Virus record (IMG/VR): IMGVR_UViG_3300009074_000009
Location: 1-38,056 of that record
Strand: one strand, 5' to 3'
Length of the DNA stretch: 38,056 bases
From: a virus
The notes below the pieces were generated by a model. It made no database searches and was not told the DNA's origin. It saw only the letters and a program-made list of their open reading frames with translations. Position numbers and translations under genes: made by a program. Below are positions 23,156 through 35,500 of the stretch, one piece after another. Positions within the stretch are counted from its first letter, which is position 1, and each line of letters opens with the position of its first letter.

Positions 23156-26100
23156 ATGACACAAAGCGTAAGACAGAGAAATTTATTTGCGGCGGAAGAT
23201 TATCGCATCGTTTATGATAGCTTCAAGCAGGCAAATTTTCAAGCATACGACTATGACACAATTAGAGGTGCGCTGGTAGATTATATCCAACAGCAATATC
23301 CAGAAAATTTTAATGACTGGATTCAAAGTAGTGAATTTGTTGCTCTAATCGAGACACTTTCGTTTCTTGCTCACAGTTTAGCATTTCGAATTGACCAAGC
23401 AGGACGTGAAAACTTCCTTAGCACTGCAGAGCGGCGCAGTAGTGTTCTACGTATTGCTGACTTTTTAGGATATACGCCGTCAAGACATCAGCCTGCACGT
23501 GGCCAACTTAAAGTGACAGGCATCCGCACAACACAAAATGTTTTTGATATAAACGGCAACAACCTCAAAAATACCGCAGTTGATTTTGAAGATAACTTCC
23601 AAAACTTTTTGTTAATTATGAATGAAGTTTTGAGTGACACCAATAAGTTTGGTCGTCCTACTAATAGCACACGAATCGGAAATGTCAAGAATGATATTTA
23701 CTCAACTAAAGTAGTTGACAACAGAAATGTAACATACAATATAAATGGTGAAGTTAATGGTACCCGCCAGGCTTTTGAAATCCACAGCTTAGAAGTAAAC
23801 ACAGCCAAGAACACACTACAAGAAACAGAGCCAGATCCAAATAGTAGCTTTGACCTCGTTTATAAGAATGACGGACAAGGCTTAGGTAGCAACAGTACAG
23901 GCTTCTTTGTTGGATTTAAGCAGGGCACCTTACAATTTACAGATATTAACGCTGACAAAGCGGTTAGTAATCTAATAGTAGATGTGCAATCAACAAATAT
24001 TAACAATAGCGACATTTGGGTGCAGGCAATTAATAGTGCTGGTGAATTACAAGACTCCTGGACTAAAGTTGATGCAGGCTTTGGTGCTAATACAGTATTC
24101 AATAATATTCGTCAGGACAATCGCAAACTTTATACAGTAAAGACAGTAGAGAACGACAACATCAATGTACAATTTGGTGATGGTGTGTTTAGCGAAATCC
24201 CACGTGGAATTATTCGTATTTGGTATAGAAATGGTGTAAACCAGACTTATACATTGGACCCTGAAGATATTGGTAGTGCAACCTTTGGCTATAACTACAA
24301 CGCAAAGGATGGTAACGTTTATCGTGTCACCTTTACTTGTGAATTACAAGAGCCAGTTAATAATGCTGCGAGCCAAGAAAGTGTTACTAGCATTAAAAAC
24401 AATGCTGGGCGAGTATTTGCTACACAAGATCGTATGATTACTGCTAGCGATTACAGCGTATATCCTCTTACAGTGAGCGAGAATGTTAAGAAAATTAAAG
24501 CAATCAACCGTACATACACAGGACACAGCCGCTTTATTAAGCCGCGCGATCCAACAGGCACATATCAAAATGTAGACATTGTGAGTGATGATGGCTACAT
24601 TTATACTGATGGAATCACATACCGTAGCAGCTTAGACTTACCTTCTACACTCACAAGTGAACAGATATTTGAACGGTTTTTAGCAGACCTTATTGAAAAT
24701 CCTGAGATTATTAATCTGTTCTACGACAAATATAATGAAACTGATGTTGACTTTAGTGTTAACAGTAGCAGCTATGAGTGGCAGCAAATTACAAGCGGTT
24801 ACCGCGGATCAACAGGATATATCACACGTAACGGTACAATACAAAAAGTTGGATCATCAGCAATTAATGAGCTGAACCTTGCCCGCCCTGGCTCAATTGT
24901 TGAGTTTGTAGAGTCACCATACAATGCAGGTACACTTGGAGTAATAGGCTCCACATTAAATATTGTTAACGCAGGAACTGGATTTACTAGCGCACCTACT
25001 GTAACTATTAAAGGTACAGGCACAGGGGCGGCGGCAACTGCTACCATCACTGCCGGACAATTAGGTACAGTAACACTAACAAATGGCGGTACAGGATATC
25101 AAAATCCTGTCGTTGTAGAAATTACTGGCGGAAGCGGAAGCGGCGCAGAAGTTGAAGCAACAGCAACTAGCGCATCACGTGGCTGGGCCCGTATTGTAGA
25201 CATTTCAAATGATGGCCAAGGTGTTAATGACAGCAATGGTAACCCTACAGGACTTACCTCACGTGGGCAGGGTGCAGTTATTCTCAACAAGGCTATCCCT
25301 AACACTGCCCGTGTCAGTCGCATATTCCCAGCTTATCATACTGTTTTTAGTTCAGAAGAAAGAGAAGCAATTATTGATGAATTAGTTTCACTTAATACTT
25401 TTGGATTACGATTTGACAGTGAACTAGGACAGTGGTTTATTATTAAGGCAGGTGATCTTTCTCCAGCTACTGATAATAGTCCTGATAATTTCAGCCTAGA
25501 TAATGCAGGCAACGCAAGTAACAGTAATACAGATAACAGCTGGATCATACGTGCAGATTATTCTGCAAGTTCCTGGGGATTTATATCACGCCGAACACGT
25601 TATGTATTTGGTAGTGATGAACGAATCCGCTTTTATAATCAGAATGGCGCACGTCGTTTCAACTTAGATACAAACAAACCAGAGCGTGATCGTATATTGA
25701 TCAATAAAGTAAATACTCGCCCTGGTGGAAGTGTTTACCCAATTGAAGAAACATTGCCATTCTTTACCTTTCGTTACTATACTGAGCCTGACGGCTATAC
25801 AGATGACCGAAAAGTTATTGTTACCTTAGCTGATATTGATAATGACAATTATCCAGACAACCCACTAGCGTTTTCTACACTGGTAGGAAGCGACAGTATC
25901 AATCTCAACACTGTCACTGAAGATGGTTTTACTTACACAGTGCGCAGCGATACTGGAACGGAAGTTAATGGACGTGAAGCCCTTAGTTTTGTATGGCGCC
26001 GCGTATCAACATCAAAATATCGAATCGATCCTAGTTTGTCAAATATTATTGACATCTTCGTTCTTAACCAGAATTATGATACTAAATATCGAGAGTGGAT

Positions 26101-26581
26101 TGCAGGAACGCGCAATCTAGCAACAAAGCCGTCTCCGCCTACTGAGGTTGAATTAGGCCAACAGTTTGCTAGTATTGAAACTAAGAAAGCAATCAGCGAC
26201 AGTGTGGTATATCGTCCAGCAGAATATAAGATTTTGTTTGGTGAATTAGCAGACATAGAGGTACAGGGTAGGTTTAAAATTGTGAAAGTAACAGGCACAA
26301 CGTTAACAAATAATGAGATTAAATCACGTGTACTGATTGCAATTAATGAATTCTTCAATATTGATAACTGGGACTTCGGTGAAACGTTCTACTTTACAGA
26401 GTTGAGCGCATACATTCACCAAGAAATGCCAGGTATTATTAGCAGCGTTGTAATCACACCTATTCAAACTAGCAGCGTATTTGGTGATTTATTTCAAATA
26501 TCACCAGAGAGCAACGAATTGTTCATCCCAGACGTAACACTACAAGATATCGACATTGTCGACTCATTAAACTCATTGTAA
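23156..26581 (+). CDS. gp6: Baseplate wedge protein gp6 (enlarged)
   Basis: The 1141-aa product matches gp6 at its start (YDTIRGALVDYIQQQYPENFNDWIQSSEFVALIETLSFLAHSLAFRIDQAGRENFLSTAERRSSVLRIADFLGYTPSRH). It also has VQFGDGVFSEIPRGIIRIWYRNG near residue 340 and the QDRMITASDYSVYPL block near 425. The C-terminal part (LADIEVQGRFKIVKVTG, INEFFNIDNWDFGETFYFTEL) is also gp6-like. T4 gp6 is 660 aa. Much of the excess lies between about residues 520 and 1000 and includes a Gly/Thr-rich repeat module at about 592-672 (NAGTGFTSAPTVTIKGTG and NGGTGYQNPVVVEITGG). gp6 forms the iris-like inner ring of the baseplate. Confidence 0.92.
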   Translation: MTQSVRQRNLFAAEDYRIVYDSFKQANFQAYDYDTIRGALVDYIQQQYPENFNDWIQSSEFVALIETLSFLAHSLAFRIDQAGRENFLSTAERRSSVLRIADFLGYTPSRHQPARGQLKVTGIRTTQNVFDINGNNLKNTAVDFEDNFQNFLLIMNEVLSDTNKFGRPTNSTRIGNVKNDIYSTKVVDNRNVTYNINGEVNGTRQAFEIHSLEVNTAKNTLQETEPDPNSSFDLVYKNDGQGLGSNSTGFFVGFKQGTLQFTDINADKAVSNLIVDVQSTNINNSDIWVQAINSAGELQDSWTKVDAGFGANTVFNNIRQDNRKLYTVKTVENDNINVQFGDGVFSEIPRGIIRIWYRNGVNQTYTLDPEDIGSATFGYNYNAKDGNVYRVTFTCELQEPVNNAASQESVTSIKNNAGRVFATQDRMITASDYSVYPLTVSENVKKIKAINRTYTGHSRFIKPRDPTGTYQNVDIVSDDGYIYTDGITYRSSLDLPSTLTSEQIFERFLADLIENPEIINLFYDKYNETDVDFSVNSSSYEWQQITSGYRGSTGYITRNGTIQKVGSSAINELNLARPGSIVEFVESPYNAGTLGVIGSTLNIVNAGTGFTSAPTVTIKGTGTGAAATATITAGQLGTVTLTNGGTGYQNPVVVEITGGSGSGAEVEATATSASRGWARIVDISNDGQGVNDSNGNPTGLTSRGQGAVILNKAIPNTARVSRIFPAYHTVFSSEEREAIIDELVSLNTFGLRFDSELGQWFIIKAGDLSPATDNSPDNFSLDNAGNASNSNTDNSWIIRADYSASSWGFISRRTRYVFGSDERIRFYNQNGARRFNLDTNKPERDRILINKVNTRPGGSVYPIEETLPFFTFRYYTEPDGYTDDRKVIVTLADIDNDNYPDNPLAFSTLVGSDSINLNTVTEDGFTYTVRSDTGTEVNGREALSFVWRRVSTSKYRIDPSLSNIIDIFVLNQNYDTKYREWIAGTRNLATKPSPPTEVELGQQFASIETKKAISDSVVYRPAEYKILFGELADIEVQGRFKIVKVTGTTLTNNEIKSRVLIAINEFFNIDNWDFGETFYFTELSAYIHQEMPGIISSVVITPIQTSSVFGDLFQISPESNELFIPDVTLQDIDIVDSLNSL

Positions 26582-26590
26582 GGTAATTAA

Positions 26591-29500
26591 ATGGCTATAG
26601 ACTACACTGCCAACCCAACAGACGTAAAGAATTTCACAACAACCTCCGAGGTTAATTTAGATCAAAGCTTCCAAGATTATAGTGAATTTCTACCAAGTAT
26701 TAACCGTACTGAATCACTACAGCGGTTCTTTGGTGCGACTGTTAATCAGCTTCTTAGCAGCGGTTCAACGCAAACTATTGATGCTTATTGGGGTCGTTTG
26801 GCAGGACGTAACTATAACCCAGATAATGAATTATTTCAACCTGAAATATCAGCTAACCGCATTAACTACCAATTCCAGCCTGGCGTTGTTAGCCGTCTTG
26901 GTGGGGATGTTGAACAAACAACTTCTTATATTAACTGGTTGGACCGTATTGAAAGCCTTGGTGCAGATCTAGACAATCATGATCGTATATTCAGTGAGCC
27001 TGGTTATGTATTAGATCTTCCTATCAATGCAGATATGTTTATCAATTACCGCAACTATTACTGGTTAGAAGGTGAAATTCCCCTAATTGAAATTGAGGCA
27101 ACAATTACTGATCCAATTGATATTGATGATATCGTTGCGCAAAGCCAATATACAACACCTGACTTGGGTAACTATAAAACAGTAGAATTTGTTAATGGTA
27201 TTCGCGTTAAATTTACTGGTCTATATGTATCTAGTACAAGTGGTGACTATAACGTTGATTCTATTTACTATGTTGAGAATGTTGGTGGACGCGGCGGCAT
27301 TAAGCTAGTTGAAATTGAAGACGCGAGTGGAAACATCTTGTTTCCAGAAACTAGCCTCTACCGTGTTGAACCACGTGAAGGTTGGGACACTGTTGATTAT
27401 GACGCCACCCCTTGGGATGGCACAGCTGATTATGACGATTATGACCTAGCTACCAACGCGAGCCGAGAAGATCTTGCACTTAACAAAAGTTATATTGTTA
27501 TGGAACGTTGGGCACAAGATAAAAACCCTTGGGCAAGAACAAATAAGTGGTTCAGCATTTATGCACTTCGTGCAGCGACAGAGTATAATGAACTTACTTT
27601 AGAAGCTTACCTTAACACACGGACACGAGCAGACCGACCAATCGTCGAATTCCATGCTAACTTAGAGCTTTACAATACATGTAAAACTTATGTTGAAACA
27701 TTAGATTATGTTATTGACTTGAATCAAGTTACCGACATGATAAGTGGTCGTCCAGACTTTCTTATTGACAGTGAAAACGCTGTTCAAAATGGTGATATTA
27801 TTCTTGTTGCAAAAGAAGAAATTGGCGGAATTGAACTTGTTGACTTTAATGGTGACTTTAATGACGATTTTGACGCTGGTGCTGCCGTAGGCGGATCATA
27901 TAGCTCTAGCTTCAGCCTGGCATATAATCTTGGTGTACAGGGAACATTTTATGAGGACGCATTCATAGTAAGCGGTGTTGGCACAAACATTACGCTTTCA
28001 GCATATAGCAGCTATAATGAAGATGAATACATTATTGTAGGTAAGGGAACAGAAAAAGGCACAATTTTTTGCTTTAAGAATGGCGAATGGTCTGTAGCAC
28101 AAAACAAAGAGAATCGTGGAGATGCTCCGCTGTTTAAACTATATGACCAGGATCTAGTAGATCTTGAAGCTTTTGATAATAATGATTTCTTAGGTGATTT
28201 AGTATTTGGATATGAAGTTACACCTGGCGCACAATTTGATCGTGAATTAGGATTTTCACCAACATTTACTGATCAAGGTTCGTTTAACAATTTTAAATTC
28301 TCTTGGACACTGAGTAATCAACGTTATAACCAGAACGTTACAGTTGATACACAAGAAGAAATTGTAGGCTATTACTTTTATCATAATTGGATAGAGGATG
28401 AATACCTAAACGGCTGGAGTAACATTCAAGAAGGACAACGTGTCCCTGTTATCCAAACTCAGATTGCTGACGGTGTTAGCACTGTGGAATTTGAGTTGGG
28501 CACTAGTGCAGTTGGGAGATCAACTGAATATACTGTTGCTCTTGAAAATAATAAATTCCGTTGGCATTCACACAGTTATATTGACCGCAATACAATTGGA
28601 TATGCTAACCCAGACTTTATTTGGAAATATGACACAAACTATACAATAAATGATTTAATTTCTGTAGATGCTAGTAAGTTGGAAATGACTGACCCGTTTG
28701 GTAATGCAGATGGTAACATCACTTACAGTGGAACAGATACCCTAAAGACATTTAGTGTTGCTAGCGCATACGTGTATGATAAAGTCCTATATCGCAAGTC
28801 AGATGAGACTAATGTTTACGGTGAAATCTTCCTTAGCAATAGCAATCAAAACCGTTACGGGCTAACAAAAAATGGTCAAAGATTGGTTGAAGATGTTGAC
28901 TTTACATACAGCGGCACAACACTCACAGTTACAGCCACCACAGTAGAAAATGACGTTATTGAATTGCGTTACATTCCTGACTCAGATCTTACGGATGTAG
29001 TTTATGATGTTGCACCTGTACATTTTTACAATAACGACAACAACCCATTCAATGGGGCTGGATATGATGATCTAATTAACCACTTTATATTACAGGTCGG
29101 GGCAATGCCTGGACTTGAAGGAAAAGTTAGTGGTACCAACAATTATCACAAAACATTTCGCAAGCACACATACGATGGATTGATTCGTCAACAAATTTTC
29201 AGGACCAAACATATTCAATATCTACTTGATCAAGAAGATATTAACCCAATCCGCGCACTCAAGTCGTTTAGCCGTGACTATGTTGATTTTAAGAAATCTT
29301 TCCGTAGCAAGGTTTCTCAGTTGTGGCAGACAGAGTCCTGGAACACCACCCGCGAGCTAGTAGACCGCGCACTCAGTGATATCAATATTGGTAAAAATGA
29401 GTCGTTCAAATATTCACATAGTGACATGCTTTATTATAAGCAAGCCCGCAGCACCACATATATTATTGGCGATAGCACAACTACTTTTGCATTGCCAGAA

Positions 29501-32500
29501 CTAATTAACCGTTACGGCGATACACAAAACCACATCCAGGCTTACCTGACAGAAACAGTAGCAGAAGTTGGCGCAGTAGTTGAACGCCCTCTGACCTTAG
29601 GTGTTGACTACACTATCGAAGGACCAAACCTTGAACTAGCAACCGCTGTCGTTAGCACTAACATTGTAAACGCATTAGACAACGTTGTGAACGGCCCAGA
29701 CAATGTCGTTCTTGAAATCGGTACTAATGACTCTGGAACCTCCGGCGCAATATTAACGATTCGCTGGTATGATTATACACAACACAGTCATGTTCCATTC
29801 AGTGCAGTAAAATTAGGATTCTTTAAACCAACCCAAATTGAAATTGTTGATGGTGAATTAATTGGTCATGATGGTAGCAGATATACATTGACTAATACTA
29901 ATGTATATGATTTAACTAGCGTAGATTTTGATCCAGTTGCCGCAGCACTTTGGGACTTTGAGCTACGTATTATTAATAACCTTGTCCCTGAACATTTTGT
30001 AGACGACAAAATGGGTCAAGATATGATTAGCTTCTATCCAAACCCAGTAGGTGAATTTAGCTATAGTGTAGCAGATATGAATGCACGACTTGACGATTGG
30101 TACAACCGTTACGCTGTTCGCAATGGTATAACTGAAATTGATCAAGTAGACTATAACGCTGGTGACGAGTTTACATGGAATTACAACACAGTTGGTCCAG
30201 AACTTGGCAGCTGGCGCAGCCTATACACTTATGAGTTTGGAACTGATCGACCACATACCCATCCTTGGGAAATGTTAGGTCATCACATCAAGCCGACATG
30301 GTGGGATGCAACATATAGCTGGACGGCTGGCGCACTGCGCACCGCACTTGAGGATGCATTGCTTTATGGAATCACAGGCAATGCATTGACGCCTAGCTAT
30401 TCAGACATCCGTTACGCAAGACCAAATTATGATTGGGCCAATGACACACTAGTAAGTTCTGATGGAAATGCTACCCTAATAGGACCAGTAACAGCTAATG
30501 TAGTTGCTACACCAACCGCCGTGGCGGCAGCGCAAGATTTTGTGTTTGGTGATTGGAGTGAGACTGAAAATAGATGGCGCAAGAGTAGTGAATACCTATT
30601 TGCACTTGCTGAAGTATATCTACAGCTAAAACCATATCGTCTACACGAAATATTTTGGAAGCTTGATCAATGGAATGTCAATACCAATGTCACACAAGAG
30701 CAATGGGTTGACCCAGATACATGTCAGCGTTTGCACATCAATGAACTACATAACCAACTTATTGAAGATGGAATCATTGGTAAGATTTCCGTTGTCACAC
30801 CTGGCACTGGTTACACATACCTGGACCTAGAATTTAAAACTAATGATTTGGTTTGTTACCGCACTGCGTCAGCCGTAGCGTATACAAATGCTGGTCAAGC
30901 AGTTGGCGTTGCAATTACTGATCCAGGACGTGGATTTGACAATGATCCTGTTGTTGAATTGACTGGACCAATTGCTTCTACTGGTGTAGAGTTAGAATAC
31001 GTATTGGATTTCAATTTCATTGTAACACACTTGGGATTTAATACATTACCGTCAGAAGAATATCGCACACAAGAAAGCACAACTAACGCGCTCAGCGAGC
31101 GTCTAGATGGACTTGAAATTAACTATACATTGCATGTTGGTGGATATACTGACAAGCGTATCTTGAATATTGAAATTGATGGTGACTATGAAAGTGGACT
31201 TATTCGTATTCCAGAATCAAGCTATGATATTAAAATTGATCGTAATGCACCAATCAAGACAGCATTTTACAGTGGTGTAAAAATTACAAAGATTGAGGGC
31301 AGCGGATATCAGGTTGATGGATATGATCTAGACAGTACGTTCTTCAACTTCCTACCTCCAAGCACTGCTGGTACACAAGTTGGTGTAGAAATTGGTGGCA
31401 CTGAGGTAGTCAAATATCTCAAGTGGCATAATAATCCAACTCGTATTCCATATGGTACACGCTTACTCAAGCGCCAAGAATTGTACCAATTCCTATTAGG
31501 ACTTGGCAAATATTATGAAAGCCTAGGATTTGATAACTACAGCCGTTGGGAGGAGGAAGCCCGACTCGCTATTATCTGGGCGCTAGACAGTGTTGAGACT
31601 GAACCACACTACGTTAACGGTATAGATGGCAGCTTATTTTATAACCAGGGTAGCCGAGGCGTTGTACAGCAAATCGATATAAACTATGATGGTGTTAGCA
31701 ACGTATTGGACTCAGAATTTAAGAATATTCGACGCAATGAGCTCTTAGTTTTGCGTGATAACGAAATGACAGAAATTAGTATGAAGGGTGGCGACGACCG
31801 TATATACGGCGTGGGAGTAAGAGTTGTTGAATTTGAACACATTGTTGCATTTGACAACGTGACTACATTCAATGATCCAATTTACCAACCAGAACTTGGA
31901 TTGGGCCAAAACCGTGTACGACTTATAGGTGAGCGCACCCGTAATTGGAATGGTCGAGTTGAAGCGCCTGGTTACATGGTACAAGACACTGGACTTATCC
32001 TTAACATGGAAAACAGTGTTCATGAATTAGAAACAGAATGGGTGTCGGCAGAAAGTAAAGCACTAGAACGCCTGACACGCCAAACAATTGGCTTTAATGC
32101 AGGATACAGCAAACCAACATATATGACCAACCTGTTTATTGGTGATAAAACTGCATACCGTTTTGAAAAAGGTAAGCGCAAATACCAAGGAACCGAATCA
32201 GCAATTGCAGCAATGACTCGTAACAAGAATATCTTTGGCAGCGAATTTGAGCATGAACTATATGAAGAATGGCTAGTACGTTTAGGTGAGTATGGTGATG
32301 TTAGCGAAAGCAGACCACTTCAGTTTGCAATTGATCCTAACCAAATTAAGACAGATCCACAGCACTTCCGTTTCAGCGAGCAGTTTGTAAGTGATAAGAG
32401 TGAAGACCTAATCATTGACTTACATAAAGGCGCAGCAAATTCAATTTCAGGAACATATGATTCACCCTTCAGCATTTATGATGTGTTGCCATTGGACAAC

Positions 32501-35500
32501 ACAAGCATTCAAAATCTAGAGCAGTATCAGGACTTTACTCGTGACGCTGGCTTGCCAATTGTTGATGAAGTTGATTATTTCTTAGGAAGTATTGATGATA
32601 TTGGCGACATTTATGATCCAACAGCGCCCTATGCACTTGTACCAAATTGGAGTTCAACCACTGCATATGTACAAGGTGAATTGGCTCGTCTATATGGAAA
32701 AGTTTATCGCCTCGCTATTGATGCAACAGGACTAACTGACGTACAAGGTGATATTGTAGTACGTGGTACTCAGATATTCCCACAGGTTGCTAGCGGCTTA
32801 ACATTTATTGCTAACGGAACAACGGTTAATTTTAGCAAAGACGGCAGCAGTATTACATACGATAATATACAACTACAAGGTACAGTAGTAAACCCAACAG
32901 TACCAAGTGGTGATACACTAGTTCTTGACGGTATTAACGTTAACTTTATTAAAGATGAAACTACTACAACATATAGTGATATTGTTCTTGAAGGTGGGGT
33001 AACAGGTCCTGACATACTTAACAGCGCCAGCCGTACATTGGAAATCTATTATGCTAACTCAGCGTCACCTACACTAATGACAACTGTTACAGTGACGTTT
33101 AACGAGCTAAATCCAGAACTCACAATGCAGACGATTTGGAACAATGCACTTGGTGATGCTATTACAACAGCAGGCGGCGCAACAGTCAGCCTTACAGAAA
33201 CAAACGCACGTATTGTAGCACTCGACGCATTACGTGCGGCATATATTGCAGCAGGCAATACTACCACGGCATGGCAAACTCGTATGCTAGAATATTATGA
33301 TGAAGTACCAGGAATCGCACCTGATCGATTCCTTAACCCAGAATATTGGGGCACGCAGATCCTAGCTGCTGGAGTTCCAACTTGGCAGTCAGAAGCTGAA
33401 GCCTTAATGCAATTGGATCTGGATCTGATTGCAGATATTGGTGGTGCACATAGTGAAGACATTGCGTCAATGACGTCAGGATCTCTTAACAGTGCTGGAA
33501 CTTGGAATACCGCCCGTGACGCAGCAAATGATCTTCTAGACTATAATAATACGGTATCAGACAATAACCAAAACTTACAGGATTACCGAACATTTATAAC
33601 AATTATCGGTAGTACCTTTAGTGCAGGTCAACTAATTACAGTAACTAATCCTATAAATTATGTATTGGATGACATAACTGCAATTGCTAACAAGATTGCC
33701 GCAGCATTAACTCTAGCCGGCGCTCCTGGTGATATTACGGTAAGCCCAGCAGGTAATATTATTACACTTACCCGCACAAACAATGCTGTTGGTTATCGTT
33801 TAGGTGTTGAAAATGACACAGATCTAGGATTTACTGGTGTAACTGATGTGCAAACACAAGGCACAACATCAACAATATCAGTTCCTCTTACTTTAAGCGA
33901 AGCTGTTATTGCTATCAATAACTTTTCAATAACAGGTGTCACCGCACAAATTGCTAGCAATCAACTACGTATTGTAAGTACAAACGAACAGTTGGTAGTT
34001 GGTACTGGTTCAGCAAACAATGACTTTGGAATTAACCAAGGAACTTACAATGCAACTGCTAATACTGTACCTGTTCTGGTAGACTTAGCAATTGGTGATG
34101 TTGTGACGCAGATTAACGATGCTAGTATTACTGATCTGGTTGCAAGTCAAGTTGAGGGTGCATTACTATTGAGTTATGCAGGTGATCAGCTTATAATTGG
34201 TGATGGAACATCTAATACTGAATTAGGCATTATTGCGCAAACATACGAGAGTCAGACTGACAGTGTTAGCAATGTATTTAATGCTGATGAATGGGACGTT
34301 GTACAGGACCCAGCTAACTTTAACGTTTGGACAATTGACAATATTGGAAGTAACACAATAGGGTCTGTAAGTACAACCAACCGTTATGATGTATTACAGA
34401 CTATGGATTTACAAATTGGTATACTTGAAGTTTGTGCTGGATCTGAAAATGGTGATGATGCGCTTATCCAATGTGATACAGCACATACACTCGCTGTTGG
34501 TGACTATGTTTTACTAGTGAACACAACAAGTGTACCAAGCTTGGACGGAATTTATCAGGTAACTACCCTCCAAAGCGATACAGGCTTCTACGTTGATCGT
34601 TATATTGAACAAAAAGGATTTACTGGAAAAGTATTCCCAATGCGTTCTGTCCGATTCCCAAGCAGCACGGTTGCAGAAGCAGCAATGTCAGATACAGATT
34701 ATATTCAGGACGGACTAGGACTGCGCAGCGGAACTTACGTTTATGTGGATGAAGTATTTGATGGTGGCAATAACGGTCTTGGCTACGGTGCAGTTTATCA
34801 AGTGCAACGTACAACTGGCGGCGCCGGACTAGTTCTAGTTCGTAACGAAACAGGTAAGACTAATAACAGCACAATCAAGAATGGTGTGCTTTATAGTAAT
34901 TCAACTGGTGAGACAGTTGTGCGTTTTGAAATTTATGACCCGCTCAAAGGAATTATTCCAGGTATTGCGGCGGCTGAACTTGATCTGCGTAGCGATGTAG
35001 ACTTTGCTTATTACACTGACTCAACCGATCCAGAACTTGAGATTCGTCCTGAAAACGCATGGGGCAACCGTCAAGTTGGTACAACTTGGTGGGATTTGAG
35101 CAATGCAATTTACCTTAATTATGATCAAAGCTCAACAGAATATCGTCAAGAGCAATGGGGCCAACTATTCCCAACAGCAACAATTGATGTTTATGAATGG
35201 ACAAAGAGCTCAGAAACACCTGATGATTATCTCACAGCCGTACAGGCAGGTACAATTATTGATGGTGTAGAGTTGACAGGACAGCCTTACCAAATTGAGG
35301 ATCAATTTGGTGATGTACAGTACAATTGGTGCGAAGAGATGGAAGTCAATCGTAATACCAATCAAATTGAAACATACTATTACTTCTGGGTAAAGAACAA
35401 AACAACTACACCAACCCTGGAACGTCAATACAGTGTTCTGCAGATAGCTGACATTATTATAGATCCAACGACACAGGCAGTTGACTGGCTTGCAGCAACA

